DNA of 64,000 bases. Origin: Tenodera sinensis. Taxonomy: Eukaryota; Arthropoda; Insecta; Mantodea; Mantidae. Under the pieces are notes generated by a model. It ran no database searches. It was given only the letters and a program-made list of their open reading frames with translations, and had not been told where the DNA came from. The number at the start of each line of letters is the position of its first letter. Within the stretch, counting starts at the first letter, position 1. The position numbers were made by a program, and so were the translations under genes. Location of the stretch: the NCBI GenBank assembly GCA_030765045.1, contig CM060967.1, positions 167,610,251 to 167,674,250 of the forward strand, read 5' to 3'. Shown in pieces: positions 11,470 to 23,090 of the stretch.

Positions 11470-12305
11470 GTATCTTAAAAATCTGATGTGTTGCACTCAC
11501 ACGACTTTCTCTACTCTTGTACTAACCATTCTTACAAACTTTTATGTCCATATCTTTTTCGTGTTAGTTGAGATAAACATTTGCAGAAATTATCTTAATG
11601 CTCATTTTCTTGCACATGCAATGGAAATATGGGAATACAGTAGGCTTTGAGCGATAGTAAAAATCTTTTAAAGCCTTCAAACTCCGCTCTCTTTGCAGGT
11701 TAACATATAAAAAATTGAATCGCGATGTTACATTTGACAGAAGTGCAAGTGCACCAAAACCTACACAAATAATGAAGAATATCTCCGAAATGGCTCACTC
11801 TAAAAAAACTTTATTCACACAAGCTGTGTGTTTCAGCGAGATCTACATTTTTTGTACAGTAAGATTTGGTCTATGTCTTACGGTTTACCAGTTGTACAAA
11901 AGTCATCCAGAGTAAATAGGACTTCATAGGCTATAGCCAGAAAATTCAAGAAATACATTTCATTTGTCATAAAAACATCTCAAACATGGCATTTTAATCA
12001 AAATCGTTAGAGCCATTTTCAAGAAAATCAAAATTTCTGAATAATTTTCCATGTAAAGGGTAGTACAGCGTGGAGCAATTTTCTTTAAAATCTTTGTGTC
12101 GCATCCTTGAAAGACATTAAACGTAAATACCTACTTTGGTTTTTAACCGACTTTTCATTTTTGAGTTATGCTGTCCACAGACACACACAGACCTTTTTCT
12201 AAAAATGCCTTTTTTTTATACAGGGGGGTCCTCAAAACATGTATTTCCAATGAAACATCGACATCTTTGGGTGGAATACAATACTTCTTTCACTTATCAG
12301 TTTTA
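11470..12305 (+). mobile_element. Family A repeat, copy 2
   Basis: Starts at CTGATGTGTTGCACTCACA and follows copy 1 through TTGAGTTATGCTGTCCACAG to GGGTGGAATACAATACTTCT. The terminal AGTAGAGAAAGT has been lost. Confidence 0.7.
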
Positions 12306-13268
12306 TCTTTTGTGCACCTTCCCTCCCCACCACTCAACCCTCATTACCCCAAATAATCAAGAGTTGACTGTATTGATAAATTCAAACCAATAACAACGGA
12401 TATCTCAGAAATACCTGATGCCACCAAAACATGTTTTGAAATAAATTGTGTACTTTAAAGAAATGTATGTGTTTTATGCAGTATGCTTACGTCTATATTT
12501 TATAATTTACTAGTGATATAAAATTATACAAAACTCATAAATAAAGAGGACTTCACAAGTTATTCACAAAAAATTTGCTGTACATAAATTTCAACCACAT
12601 GGCATTTTTGTTAAAAGTTTTGCGTACACACCCATACACAGATCTTGGTATTCTAATGAAGCTAATATTTGTAATGGTATGCAGTCATAATTCTGTTGCT
12701 GTCCTGTTTGAGAAACTTTGCATGCCTACTGTATATCACCAAATGATCAATACTCTGAAGGGAAGAACAGCCTGGCACTGAGTACTTCATCCTATTCTCA
12801 CATATCAAGCAATGACAACAACCTTCAAATTCACACACTGCAGTTTACTGCAAAACATTTTATTTCATTAAAATTCTTTTTTTAATTTTATGTACTTCAG
12901 TGTACCTGGGCCAAAATGTTCAAACTGAACTATGGTCCATGTCTAATTTTCCTTGAACAGCATAATTAACCAGAGTTCAAATACCAGTTTATAGCAATTT
13001 AAAATTCCTTTAAGGATGAGCAAGGACTTTCTGGATTTTTCCCTATTTTCTACAACCTTTGCTTAAAAATGTTTGTTATTTTAATTTCCTAAAACATTTC
13101 TCTAACAACTTTAATTACAATAACAAATGTATGAAATATTGGCATGAATAACAAAATTACACACAATTCAATAGTATTGTAAATGCTTATGTAAATATAA
13201 ATGAATCTTAATTCAATAAACTCAAAGTCACATCTTTATTTTATTTATCTTTTTATTTAGGAATAGTT
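12306..13268. other. No feature recognised
   Basis: AT-rich, with no shared repeat or exon noticed. Confidence 0.4.
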
Positions 13269-13274
13269 TTCTTT

Positions 13275-13525
13275 TGTAGTGTTTAACGCCTGCTTTTACT
13301 ACTATGGTACCGCAGGCAGTGACACTGATGAAGCAGGAGCACTGGTGGAATAAGATGGTGGGGGAAACCTGACACCCGGAGGAAACCTGCCCCAGTGCCA
13401 CTTCGTCCACCACAAATCCCACATGCAGTTGCCTGGGATTGAACCCGGGCCGCTCTGGTGAGAAGCGAGTGGTCTATTCATCGTAATCCCGGCATTACTC
13501 CTGTTACTGAGTCCACTAGTCACTG
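13275..13525 (-). mobile_element. tRNA-derived SINE (family G)
   Basis: In minus orientation: a tRNA-like head with ACCACTCGCTTCTCACC and box B GGGTTCAATCCCAGG, then a GTGGGATTTGTGGTGGACGA tail and a repeated GGAGGAAACCTG-type block, ending in CAGTGTCACTGCCTGCGG. A second copy in plus orientation lies at 44543-44760. Confidence 0.75.
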
Positions 13526-13564
13526 AAAGTTAACATGACCAGTCTTAAATAATTTATTCTTTCA

Positions 13565-13626
13565 CATAATGGTCACACTGTATATTTTTACTTTAAGAAG
13601 AAAGAACAAAAAGTGTGACCATTATG
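13565..13626. repeat. Perfect 15-bp hairpin
   Basis: CATAATGGTCACACT at 13565-13579 is the exact reverse complement of 13612-13626, with a 32-base AT-rich loop. There is no following T run or gene, so it is probably the end pair of a tiny foldback element rather than a regulatory structure. Confidence 0.6.
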
Positions 13627-14029
13627 AGATGAAATACAGTATTCATTTACATCATAATTCAGTAGTAAATAATCTTTCTGTACAAAAACTGTGATCACAC
13701 TGATATTTTCAAATAACTGATACTGAGAATTACAGTTATGATTCACATTCTCAATTTGAGATATGTTGCTCACTGTTAATAGCTAGTGACTATAAAACAG
13801 TGAACTTTGGGAGGACACTAAAAGCTTTCTTGGCAAAACAAAACTGATGCATCCCAGAGCTAATTTTGAGGCTCAAGGTCTGGCAGATTAGCTGAGAAAC
13901 TTGCAACTACTGTGCTTACTTCTATAAACTTCAGCTATTATTGCTCATTCTGATGATACCTCCTAAAAGAAAATTCAGTCTATGCTATTCACAATTACAT
14001 AATATGTTGCTTTTTACTTTACTACTATA

Positions 14030-14623
14030 TATAGTAAGGGAAGTGTCATATTTCAAAAATTTGATAACAAAATTTCCTTCGAAATTCACCTTTTGTTCCT
14101 TGAACTAAAAGACAAATGCATTTTTAGAGAAATGTCTGTTTACATGTGTGTCTTTCTGTGAACACCATAACTCAAAAACAAAGTTGGTAAAATGGAAATG
14201 GGGTTGATATGTATCACACAAGGACTACCAGAAATGGACACACTGCATCACAATGTGGAACCTGCGAGAAGGACGAAGAAACATGGGACACCAAAGGACC
14301 AGATGGGCATACTACTTTCGAATCAAAGCGGGAAGTCAATGGTCAAGAAACACAGCACTATGGAGACAGCTGTAGCCACCAAATAGGAATCAAAAAGCAC
14401 CAAACAGGGCAGAAAAACAATGACAGTGAAAAGTGCAGTGTGGAAGTGTCAGGGACAGGAAAAGTGGAAGGGTTTTATGATTGGAAAATAGGATCAGGAA
14501 TATGAAAGACAGTTCGGCAACGCCACACAACTCCCAAGTATTTTCTCACCTTCAGAGCTTATTTATGAGCTAGTCCTTAAGTCAATAGGAGGCTTTTGTC
14601 CTTATGGGTTGCCTATAGGCTAA

Positions 14624-14688
<65 letters not shown>

Positions 14689-15345
14689 CTACTACTACTA
14701 TTACTATTATGATTATTATTTATTTATTGTTATCTTCCAAGGATGCAACATTAAGATTTTTCAAGAAATTTCCCCACCCCAGATTACGCTTCACATGGAA
14801 CATTTTTTTTAAAATTTCGTTTTCTCAAAAATGGCTCTAGCAATTTTGGCTAAAACACTATGTTTGAGTTATCTTCATGTCAAATGAAATGTATACCTTC
14901 AATTTTCTGGGAATGTCCTCTGAAGTCCTTTCATTCTGCATGACTTTTACTTAACTAGTAAATGTACAGCACAAAAAATGTAGATCTCATCAAAACGGAC
15001 AATTTATGACAAATAAATAATATTTGTGGAGAGAACCAATTCTAAGATATACCTTGTTATTTATTTCAATTTTCCAATATTAATATTTTACTCAATTTTA
15101 CTATATTTATTTCAGACATACAAAGAGAATGGAATGTCAAAGTCATCACAATGCAACAGGCTTTTAAAAGATTTGACTATGTATTGCTGAAGCCTACTGC
15201 ATATCCCTCTTATTGTAATCCAAGAAACACGTAATAAAACCTTTTGTACAAATGTCTATCTTCATCAATGTGAAGTAGATAGTAAATAAGTATTTTAAAA
15301 AATAGTTTGGACAAGAGAGTCATGTGAATGCACACTTCAGATTTT
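14030..15345 (-). mobile_element. Family A repeat, copy 3, interrupted
   Basis: A reversed copy: CCATAACTCAAAAACAAAGTT near 14165 and AAGATTTTTCAAGAA after 14750 are the complements of copy 1 landmarks. It runs to AGAGTCATGTGAATGCACAC near 15320. A LINE tail at about 14195-14725 splits it. Confidence 0.65.
14195..14725 (+). mobile_element. RTE-type LINE 3' end with (ATT)n tail
   Basis: One plus frame reads LREGRRNMGHQRTRWAYYFR, IKAGSQWSRNTALWRQL. This resembles the C-terminus of RTE-clade ORF2 (GRP..RW.DDI...AG..W...A..R..W). A short 3' UTR and an (ATT)n run at about 14628-14720 follow. It is inserted in a family A copy. The clade call is moderate. Confidence 0.55.
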
Positions 15346-15539
15346 TATATTAATAGCCAGGCAGAAATTGTATTGAAGTAAGGTCAATATGTATACCACC
15401 TTTTTTCTGTCCTGTCTGACAAGCATATATTAAATGGTTATACAATAATAAACAACCTTATCCTCTCCACCCTTTTTAATAGAGAAGCACTGAATGTGAG
15501 TTATATTGTGTTAAATAGTTTCTTTACCAAATAATCTGA

Positions 15540-16395
15540 CTGTTGTACTCACATGACTTTCTCTACTCTTGTACTAACCATTCTTAAAAGCTCTTATTCT
15601 TCTATCTTTGTGTTAGTTGAGATAAACATTTGCAGAAATTATCTTAGTACTTATTTCCATGTAGGTGCAAGGGGAATACAGGAATACAGTAGGCTTTGAG
15701 CGAGTCAAATCTTTTAAAGCTGCTCATTATATGAAGACTTTGAAATTCCATTCTCTTTGCACGGCTAGTATAAAAAATGAATCACAATCTTCCATTTGAC
15801 GAAAGTTTAAGTTTTCCAAAACTCACACAAATAACAAGGAATATCTCCGAAGTGGTTCACTCTACAAAAAAATTTATTTAGACAGAAATTGTGGATTTTA
15901 GCAAGATCTAATTTTTTGTATAGTAAGATTTGGTCTATCTCTTACGGTGTATCAGTTATGCAAAAGTCATTCGAAGTAAACAAAACTACATGGGCTATAG
16001 CAAGAAAATTCAAAATATACATTTTATTTGCCATAAAAATATCTTAAACATATGGCATTTTAATCAAAATAATTAGAGCCATTTTGGAGAAAATCAAAAA
16101 TTTCAGAATATTTTCCATATAAAGGATGAGTGGATGAACTTTCTTCAAAATCTTCATGTTACATTCTTAAAAGATGTTAAACTTAAATACCAACTGTGGT
16201 TTTTAACCAACTTTTTCTTTTTGAGTTACGCTGTCCACAGACTGACACACACAAAGATCTTTTTCTAAGAATGCTTTTTTTGAATTCAGGGGGCTTCAAA
16301 ACACATATATCCAGTGAAATCTCGACATCAAATTTCTGGGTGGAATACAATCCTTCCTCTACTTACTATACATAGTAGAGAAAGTAAAAACAATG
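15540..16395 (+). mobile_element. Family A repeat, copy 4
   Basis: Full length: starts near TGTTGTACTCACATGACTTT and ends CATAGTAGAGAAAGTAAAAA. Internal landmarks are all present (GAGTTACGCTGTCCACAG, TCTTTTTCTAAGAATGC, GGGTGGAATACAATCCTTCC). Relative to other copies it contains a short insertion near 15720 (CTGCTCATTATATGAAG). Confidence 0.75.
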
Positions 16396-16559
16396 AAGCC
16401 TGTTTTGTGAAGAAAGGAAGAATTAATTAATTATTAATACAATACCAGAGGCCATGAATAATGCTGTCAAAAAGACACCTATGGGAAATCTCAGTAAAAG
16501 GAAAAAATAAAGGTATTAATTATGGTTTGAGGTGGTAATAAGGGAGCACTGAACAAATA

Positions 16560-16694
16560 ATTGCAATTGTTTAATCCGGTGAATCCAGAAAGAAGTGTAA
16601 GATAGCACATACTATCAAAAATTGTAAAGAAGTTCTATGAAACTGGAACCTGAAAATGTGGAAGACCTAAGTCTATTCTGAATGATGAAAATAC
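16560..16694 (+). pseudogene. Tc1/mariner-like HTH fragment
   Basis: The plus frame LSKIVKKFYETGT-KCGRPKSILNDENT has the look of the N-terminal HTH region of Tc1/mariner transposases (KF.ETG.. ..GRPK.L...). No catalytic part is attached; family A sequence follows. Confidence 0.4.
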
Positions 16695-16980
16695 ACTTTT
16701 TACTTTCTCAACTATATATAGTGAAACAGAGGAAGAATTATTCCACCCAAAAAATCCATGTCAAGAGTTCACCAGAAATACATGCTTTGAAGCCCCTGAA
16801 TTTAAAAAAATCTGATGTGTTGCACTCACATGACTTTCTCTACTCCAGGAAATGAGCACTAAGATAATTTCTGCAAATGTTTATCTGTATTAACATGAAG
16901 ATCTAGGAATAAGAGTTTGTAAGAATGGTTAGTACAAGAGTAGAGAAAGTCATGTGAGTGCAACAGATCAGATTTTTTAT
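16694..16980. repeat. Rearranged family A ends (foldback)
   Basis: 16694-16800 is a reversed right end (TTTCTCAACTATATATAGTG...CCACCCAAAAAATCC). A forward left end at 16808-16845 follows, and then its inverted partner (16846-16980) runs back out through GTACAAGAGTAGAGAAAGTC. Two left ends thus face each other. Confidence 0.65.
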
Positions 16981-17635
16981 ACTTAATTTCATTTTAACAT
17001 GTTGAAAATGTTTGTGTATTTCTAACATATTAAAGTGAAGAATGAATGTAAAAAAGCAACTCCAAAACAACAAAAGTTTATTTTACTAATGATTGGAAGT
17101 TTTTCAACAGTGAGGTTCAGTTATGTTTACACCATTCCTCTCTTCTTTGTGAAAATTAGGACATATTTCTTCATTCCCATCATCAATTTTCAACCGACCA
17201 GTAGATATATTAGTGTCATCTCATTAGTATTGATGGTTGAGGTCTCTAGTGGTAGTGATAACTGGTTGAGCTGGTCCATTGGCGGAAAATCAATGTTCAT
17301 AATTCAGTCCTTGTTTTTTGTGATGAAGATAATTCAGGAATAATTAAAAAAGTCAATCTTCTCAGGACAGCAAGATACCTGCTGAGCTTTCTCATTAATT
17401 TATAACACTCTTAATTGAGTTATTGTCCTGTTTTACACATAATTTACACTGTCCAATGTCAGGATCTGCTTATACTCTTTTCTCTTTCTCTAAATATTCA
17501 TCTGCCAGGTTCTTTTTTGCAGCCAGAATCTCAAGCAAGCTCATGTATACATCTGCCAGTATTAGAGATAAAGCACTGCTGGTTGCTAAACCACGAGTTT
17601 GTTGGCAGCATTTATCAGAAGTGACAAAGTTTTGC
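16981..17635. other. Unassigned open frame region
   Basis: A plus frame at 17035-17343 (102 codons) shows no motif. It is hydrophobic in parts but has no signal peptide pattern or splice context that would support an exon. Confidence 0.35.
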
Positions 17636-17639
17636 TGTA

Positions 17640-18645
17640 TACATACATTAGTGAGATCTTACATAGAAAACAGATATTTTCAAGTAAAATTCCAAGATAG
17701 CCTTACAAAACTTCATCCTATTAAGTCAGGCATACCACAAGGTAGTGTACTAGGACCAATTCTATACATATTGTATACTGCTGACCTACCAACAAAAGAA
17801 AACACAACTATAGCAACTTTTGCACATGATACAGCCATTCTGTCAGCTCATGAAGATCTTACTACTGCTTCCCAAATTGTACAAGACCATCTTTCTGACA
17901 TAGAAATTTGGCTTAAGAAGTGGAGAGTTAAAGGTTAACGAATCTAAAAGTCACCACGTAACATTTACACTGCGTAAACGCTCATGTCCACCAGTTACTC
18001 TTAACAATCAGATTATTCCAGAAGCACAAGACGTGAAATATCTAGGGCTGTACATTGACAGACGACTCACCTGGAAAAAACACATATGCACCAAACGCAA
18101 ACAGCTAAATTTAAAATATTCCAAAATGCACTGGCTTCTTGGACCTAAATCACAACTTTCAGTGACAAGCAAACTAATCGTCTACAAAACTATACTGAAA
18201 CCAATTTGGACATATGGAATTCAACTATGGGGTACAGCAAGCAACTCAATCATCGAAATACTAGAACGTTTTCAAACCAAAACTCTGCGAACCATTGGTA
18301 AGATCCCCTGGTACATCAGTAATAAGTACATCTACAATGATTTTAAACTCCCAACAATCAAACAGGAAATCGCAGCATACAGCCTGTCCTACCAAAAGCG
18401 TCTCTACAGTCATCCCAATACACTGGCAATAAATCTACTTGACAACAGCAGCAGCACAACAAGCCGACTACAGAGAAATCAAGTATGGGAACTGCAGTAC
18501 AGATTTGCACCCAAATTATAAGCAAATTTATGGCCAATGGGCCATAGTTTGTAAAAGTAATATGTTATCATTGTTACTTATTGTTCAACTATTGAACAGA
18601 TTGTAATTTTGCAAGTGTATAAATAAAAAAAAAAATAAAAAAATT
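17640..18645 (+). pseudogene. Jockey-clade LINE, reverse transcriptase 3' part
   Basis: 5'-truncated element. The frame up to 17938 contains LVRSYIENRYFQVKF, then IKSGIPQGSVLGPILYILYT (RT domain 4/5) and ATFAHDTAILSAHEDL. The catalytic ADD is changed to AHD, so it is inactive. A frameshift near 17935 leads into VNESKSHHVTF and the frame ending at 18521: VKYLGLYIDRRLTWKKHI, IVYKTILKPIWTYGIQLWG, ERFQTKTLRTI. An A-rich tail with AATAAA-like repeats at 18624-18644 closes it. Confidence 0.85.
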
Positions 18646-20690
18646 AGTATGAGATGTAACTTTGTGCATATGGATCTCCTCTGTCTGTATAGCTCGTAGG
18701 CAATTCTGTAGAAATTCTGCTAATTTTCTCTATAGGTCATTGATGTGACATCAAAGTGATGAAAAAAACTGATGCTATAACTGCCATAAAGCTGAAAGGT
18801 TGGTGGAAATGTTTAAATCTTTTCCAAAACGTGACAGTTTTGGATACTGTGTGGATTTTTTTGATAGACAACACAATGCCAAGTTGGATCATAACAGTAC
18901 ATCACACAATTACTTCACCAAGATGCTGCTGGGTAGGCAGCAGTCACCAGTAAGTAGTATCAGTGAAGGAGGGGCATCCAAAACTCCAGTCGACTTAATT
19001 CACTCTTAGGTTTATCTGCGTCAAAACAAACCCATCTGACCACTGCACTGTGGTACAACATGGTAGCAACGCATGCAGGGAAGTAGTCCCATACTAGTAA
19101 TCTGAATTTTAGAATGAATTTATCCTTAAATGATATAATACTCTATACAAATACCAAAGAGGTTAATTAACGCTGATGTAAACTGATAAACAGAGCTGCA
19201 AGTCTCAACATGAAACTAGTGTGAGTTACTGACATTCGAGTATTTACCGAGTATTGTTTACAGCCAACAGTTTCTATTTAGTATCAAATGTAAATTGGGT
19301 GCACGCAAACACTATTCATGTTATATATGTATTTAGGCTTTCACGGCTGGTGTCTTGACTATTCGAAAGGTTTAGTTCTTCTGGGCTTGTAGGCCATGGT
19401 CTAGAAGGCATGGTAGACCAAGTACATGTTCACAATAAGTAGTAAGATAGTTTGTTTCTAACACTTACACACGTGGTGGACACATGCAGTTTCAATATTG
19501 TCTGTAAGATGTTTGTATGAAGCATTGGTGCTGAGGTTGGCAGCTAATGGCTAGAGGTTAGGTTACCTGCATTGGATATTTATGTGGCAAATGCACATTC
19601 CAAAAGTTATGTCACTCTTGTGTGAAACACCCCTTGTGTTGTTAATACCATTATTCCATATTGAATTTAACAATGTGATGCTAGTAATTGCTAAACCTTT
19701 AGGAAAGCGTAATTTATTACCTGAATTTACCTCGACTGCAATATGTTTAAACAAAATTTATGTGCAATTGTTTCCATGCTTGGTCTGGTAAGTGTGCAAT
19801 TCTCTTTAATTTTTTATATACCCAATTTAAAATGACTAATGCACTTAATGCAAGCATGTACCTACACCTAACACCAGGAATTTGTATAAGATGATGCAGA
19901 AGTTTTTGGAGGCATTTTTGCCAACAATTACTCCAACAAGTTTTAACAAGAATCTTATGAGCGCTAAAGAACTTGAGTTAGTAAAATTTGCAATACAAAG
20001 TTTCTGACAAAATGCATGTGAGTACGTGTGAAAGGTATCAAAATATTTCAAGAAATATAGGTAAACAAGTTTGACACTGAAGTTCATGCCACAGTCAGGG
20101 ACTAACCAGTATTTACATTGTAGCTTTAGAAATAAAAATGGTCCTACTTTTAATAACCAACGTATATTAGCAGTAACAAGTATGCAGTAACACTGGGATT
20201 AATATGAAATAGGAGTTTAGAACAAATATTTAATACCTGTAGTCAGGCTTCACATCTTCTGTGGCTTCGACAAAAAAACAACTGCATGCAATTAAGTAAG
20301 TATTCTGCGTGATCTACATCAATATGCAAAGAAAGTAAACCCAGCTGATGCGATGTAGTTCTACCAGAATTAAGAATGCAACAAATTGTGGGTTTTTAAA
20401 ATTTAATTTACACAGAAACCGTTGAATCTATTGAAATGCACCAAAGGAAAAAGTTGTCATTTATTTAATGCTGTATGAATATAGCCATAACTCAAGAACC
20501 TTTACTCAATAATAATTCAGCCAGTTGATGATAAATTTGTTTGGTAAAAATATTTTTTTCTAGAAAACTATAAACTTTTCAGCCTTTTGGTATTAGACTT
20601 TCTTGTCATTCAGAAGAGAAATCACTGTTAAAGTCTGGCAGATTATTTCACTTCCACCCTATATATCTATCTGTGTGTGTGTGTATGTAT
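18646..20690. other. No gene or repeat family recognised
   Basis: AT-rich intergenic sequence with only short frames. A TG-rich run ending near 20690 is the target in which the next SINE sits. Confidence 0.4.
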
Positions 20691-20693
20691 GTA

Positions 20694-21066
20694 TGACCGC
20701 CTCCGTAGCGCAGTTGGTAGCGCGCTTGCCTCTGGCGTTGAGGACCCGGGTTCGATCCCCGGTACCAGCATGGGGATTTTATCTCCTCTGGGAGATCTGG
20801 CACAGGGTGCACTCAGCCTCGTTAGGTCCCGGGGGGACCAATTGAGGAGCTACTTGATGGAGAAGTAGCAGCCCCAGGTTGAGAAGACCGCATAACTGGC
20901 CGGGAGTGCTTGGGGCACTAACCACGTCCCACCCTCCAGTACTGCACCTCACCAATGACACCTGTAGTGGGCAGAGGTGGGAGACGCAGTGGCTGGGCAG
21001 TAGGCCTAGGCCTTGGCCCTTCATGGGCTGTTGCACCGGGATTTAGTTTTTGTGTGTGTGTGTGTA
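20694..21066 (+). mobile_element. tRNA-derived SINE (family H), well preserved
   Basis: The tRNA-like head at about 20697-20768 has box A TAGCGCAGTTGGTAGCG and box B GGGTTCGATCCCCGG, both close to consensus. It is followed by ~290 bp of GC-rich SINE body (GGAGAAGTAGCAGCCCCAGG, GGGCAGAGGTGGGAGACGC) and a (TG)n tail at 21048-21066. The (TG)n before the head suggests insertion in, or duplication of, a TG run. The 3' side of the head does not pair with its 5' side, so it is not a working tRNA. A decayed relative is at 43790-44060. Confidence 0.85.
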
Positions 21067-21282
21067 ACAATGTTATGTTGATTTGTGTATGCTTCAAAAA
21101 CTCAAAATGTTCTGTATCGATTTAGCTCAAATTTTGTCACGATATACAACCTGCTTCAAAGATAGTTTTTATCTATTTCTTGCGTCAGTAACATACCTGC
21201 AAACCACAAGAAAACAGCCTATTCAATGGTCATTACCGCTACTTGCCAATAGATGGCATTGTTAGCAATAATTATCCTTATT

Positions 21283-21425
21283 TACTTATGCCAACAAACT
21301 TACTGTTGGTATTTTTAAACACACAAGCCGTGTATGGGCAAAGTTTGAGAGGTAGAACTGGAACTTAAAAATTCAAATCCCAGTTGCTGCATTGAATTTT
21401 TAAGTTCCAGTTCTACGTCTCAAAT
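21283..21425. repeat. Family D SINE tail with 30-bp hairpin
   Basis: Reversed family D tail (GCCAACAAACTTACTGTTGG, AACACACAAGCCGTG) leading into a hairpin. Bases 21347-21376 are the reverse complement of 21392-21421 with one mismatch (GTAGAACTGGAACTTAAAAA arm), around a 15-base loop. Confidence 0.7.
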
Positions 21426-21439
21426 AATTATCCTTTTTT

Positions 21440-22148
21440 ATCAGCCGAGGCAGTCTCACGACAGTTACTAGACATTGGAAACAGACAGCTGCTAATAGAT
21501 GAGACAACACGAATATCATTTCCTAATAAGATTTGTAATTTAGTAACACTTAAAGAAGAACTTATCAAAAAATATTCAAATAAATTCTAGGAATCATGAC
21601 TGGATCAGTGAATGAGCTGTCCTTGCCACGAAGAATTAAGATGTGTATCAACTTAATAATCTTATGCAATCCAGCATTCAAAGTGAGGAAATTATATATA
21701 AACGGGATGAGGCTCGCAGTTAAGAAATTGATGAACAATGTAGTGGAAGCAACAATATTAACTGGGTCTTTCCAAAGCGAAGATGTCCTCATTCCTCAAA
21801 TTCCCATGATCCGACCGATACACCATTTAAATTGAAAAAGACCACAATTCCCAATTCGATTGGCGTTTGCAATCACAATTAATAAAGCTAAAGGTCAATC
21901 TTCAGAATTGTGTGGTTTAGATTTAGGTCTGATTGCTTCTCGTACATGGACAATTGCATTTGCGTGTTCCCGTGTCGGCAAACCAGATAGCCTTTATATG
22001 TACACAAACAATGGAAAAACAAAAAATATTCTATACCCACAACTATTGCAAAGTTAAGCTTTTTTGAAACGTATGCTTTGTTTTGTTCCTCATTTCTTAT
22101 CCATGCAACCATAATGTGCCACAGCGAAGTGTGGCAGGGTACAGCTAA
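21440..22148 (+). pseudogene. Helitron helicase C-terminus and 3' terminal hairpin
   Basis: Decayed frames match the end of Helitron Rep-Hel helicases: LAVKKLMNNVVEATILTGSF, SEDVLIPQIPMI, then PIRLAFAITINKAKGQSSEL, CGLDLGLI, FACSRVGKPDSLYMYT and GKTKNILYPQLLQ. The order is canonical, with stops and an internal deletion near 21590. After the stop, a 7-bp stem TGCCACA/TGTGGCA (22117-22136, loop GCGAAG) precedes GGGTACAGCTAA, and the next base is T. Hairpin plus a CTRR end plus T fits the Helitron 3' terminus at 22148. Confidence 0.85.
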
Positions 22149-22234
22149 TGTATATATAGTGGAAGAAGATAAACAGATGTAGTTTCCCATTCTGCAAGAT
22201 GTTAATGGCAAACTTCATTGACCATCATACATAA

Positions 22235-22470
22235 ACAAACTTTAACAATTATTATTTATTTATGCCAACAAATTTACTGTTGGTGTTTTTAAACACACAA
22301 GCCATGTGTGGGCAATGTTTGAGAGAAATATGAACTGGTTTGAGAATTCAATGTCATTCTGGCAGGTTGTCACAGAAGCTTAATGGTTAGAGCACCCACT
22401 AGTAAGCGGAGGTTCAAATCTCAGCTGTGGCATTGAATTGTTAAGTTCCAGATCTACCTCTCAAACTTTA
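22235..22470. mobile_element. Family D SINE copy with inverted tail
   Basis: 22255-22325 is a reversed tail (CCAACAAATTTACTGTTGGT, AAGCCATGTGTGGGCAA). From 22326 the element runs forward: TATGAACTGGTTTGAGAATT, the tRNA-like head AGCTTAATGGTTAGAGCACC with box B AGGTTCAAATCTC, then CATTGAATTGTTAAGTTCCA. Confidence 0.65.
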
Positions 22471-22620
22471 ACAAATTTGCCATCTTTAAATGGTCTAAGT
22501 TGTCTTGCAAGTTTAAGAGATATTTTAAGGCTAAGAGATAGAGCTAACCCAGTGATTTTATGGTCCTGATCATTTTTAGTAGTTACAGTGTTTTGGAGCT
22601 TTTCTCTCATATATCGACCT
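22462..22620 (-). pseudogene. Possible hAT/DUF4371-type fragment
   Basis: The minus frame reads ITGLALSLSLKISLKLARQL, RPFKDGKFVKV. This resembles the SYxVAxxIAKxxKPFxDGEFIK segment near the start of DUF4371-type hAT transposases. Short and isolated. Confidence 0.35.
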
Positions 22621-22953
22621 TGATACACACTAAACATTTTGTAGCAGCCTATGTCTATAAACAGATATGGGGATGATGGGTGAGGGTTAGAAAGGGTAGC
22701 CACACTTTGGGAAATTGCCATTCCTAAAATTCACAAGATCACATTGTACACCAATCAAACTCGTCCACCACTTCTGCACTAGAAGAACTGTAACATGATG
22801 TCTGCTTCCTGGTAAACTGCCTGTTTTTCCTTGAGTTAGGCTGCCTGCTTTAATGTATCTGCTATTAATAACAGCATCACAAATCACTATAACTATTTAT
22901 ACTTCAAGCATTATGTGAACAAAATAGTATTTCATAGTATTAAATGTACTCAC

Positions 22954-23090
22954 ATTTCTTTCAGTGCTGGAGAGTGCTAAGCCTCGACCAAGCAGAGCAG
23001 TGAAAGTGCTTTTCCCAACACCACCTTTCCCTGACAACACTAGAATCTTGTGCTTCACTGATTCAAGCCTGCTACGCACTAGTTCGATTC
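22954..23090 (-). CDS. Nubp1: NUBP1 exon 3 (Walker A)
   Basis: Acceptor CTCTTCAG, donor AAT|GTGAGT. Encodes GIELVRSRLESVKHKILVLS then GKGGVGKSTFTALLGRGLAL, SSTERN, ending in phase 0. Both Walker A lysines (GKGGVGKS) are present. The next exon should begin with the xVGxLDxDICGPS block. Confidence 0.95.

Noticed and set aside
13565..13626. Intrinsic terminator
   Set aside because: A hairpin without a T run or upstream gene, in a eukaryotic genome.
20697..20768. tRNA gene
   Set aside because: Box A and box B are excellent, but the acceptor ends do not pair and a SINE body follows; read as a SINE head.
22687..22887. 66-codon minus ORF as NUBP1 exon 4
   Set aside because: The sequence lacks the expected VGxLDxDICGPS block and contains no acceptor in the right phase.
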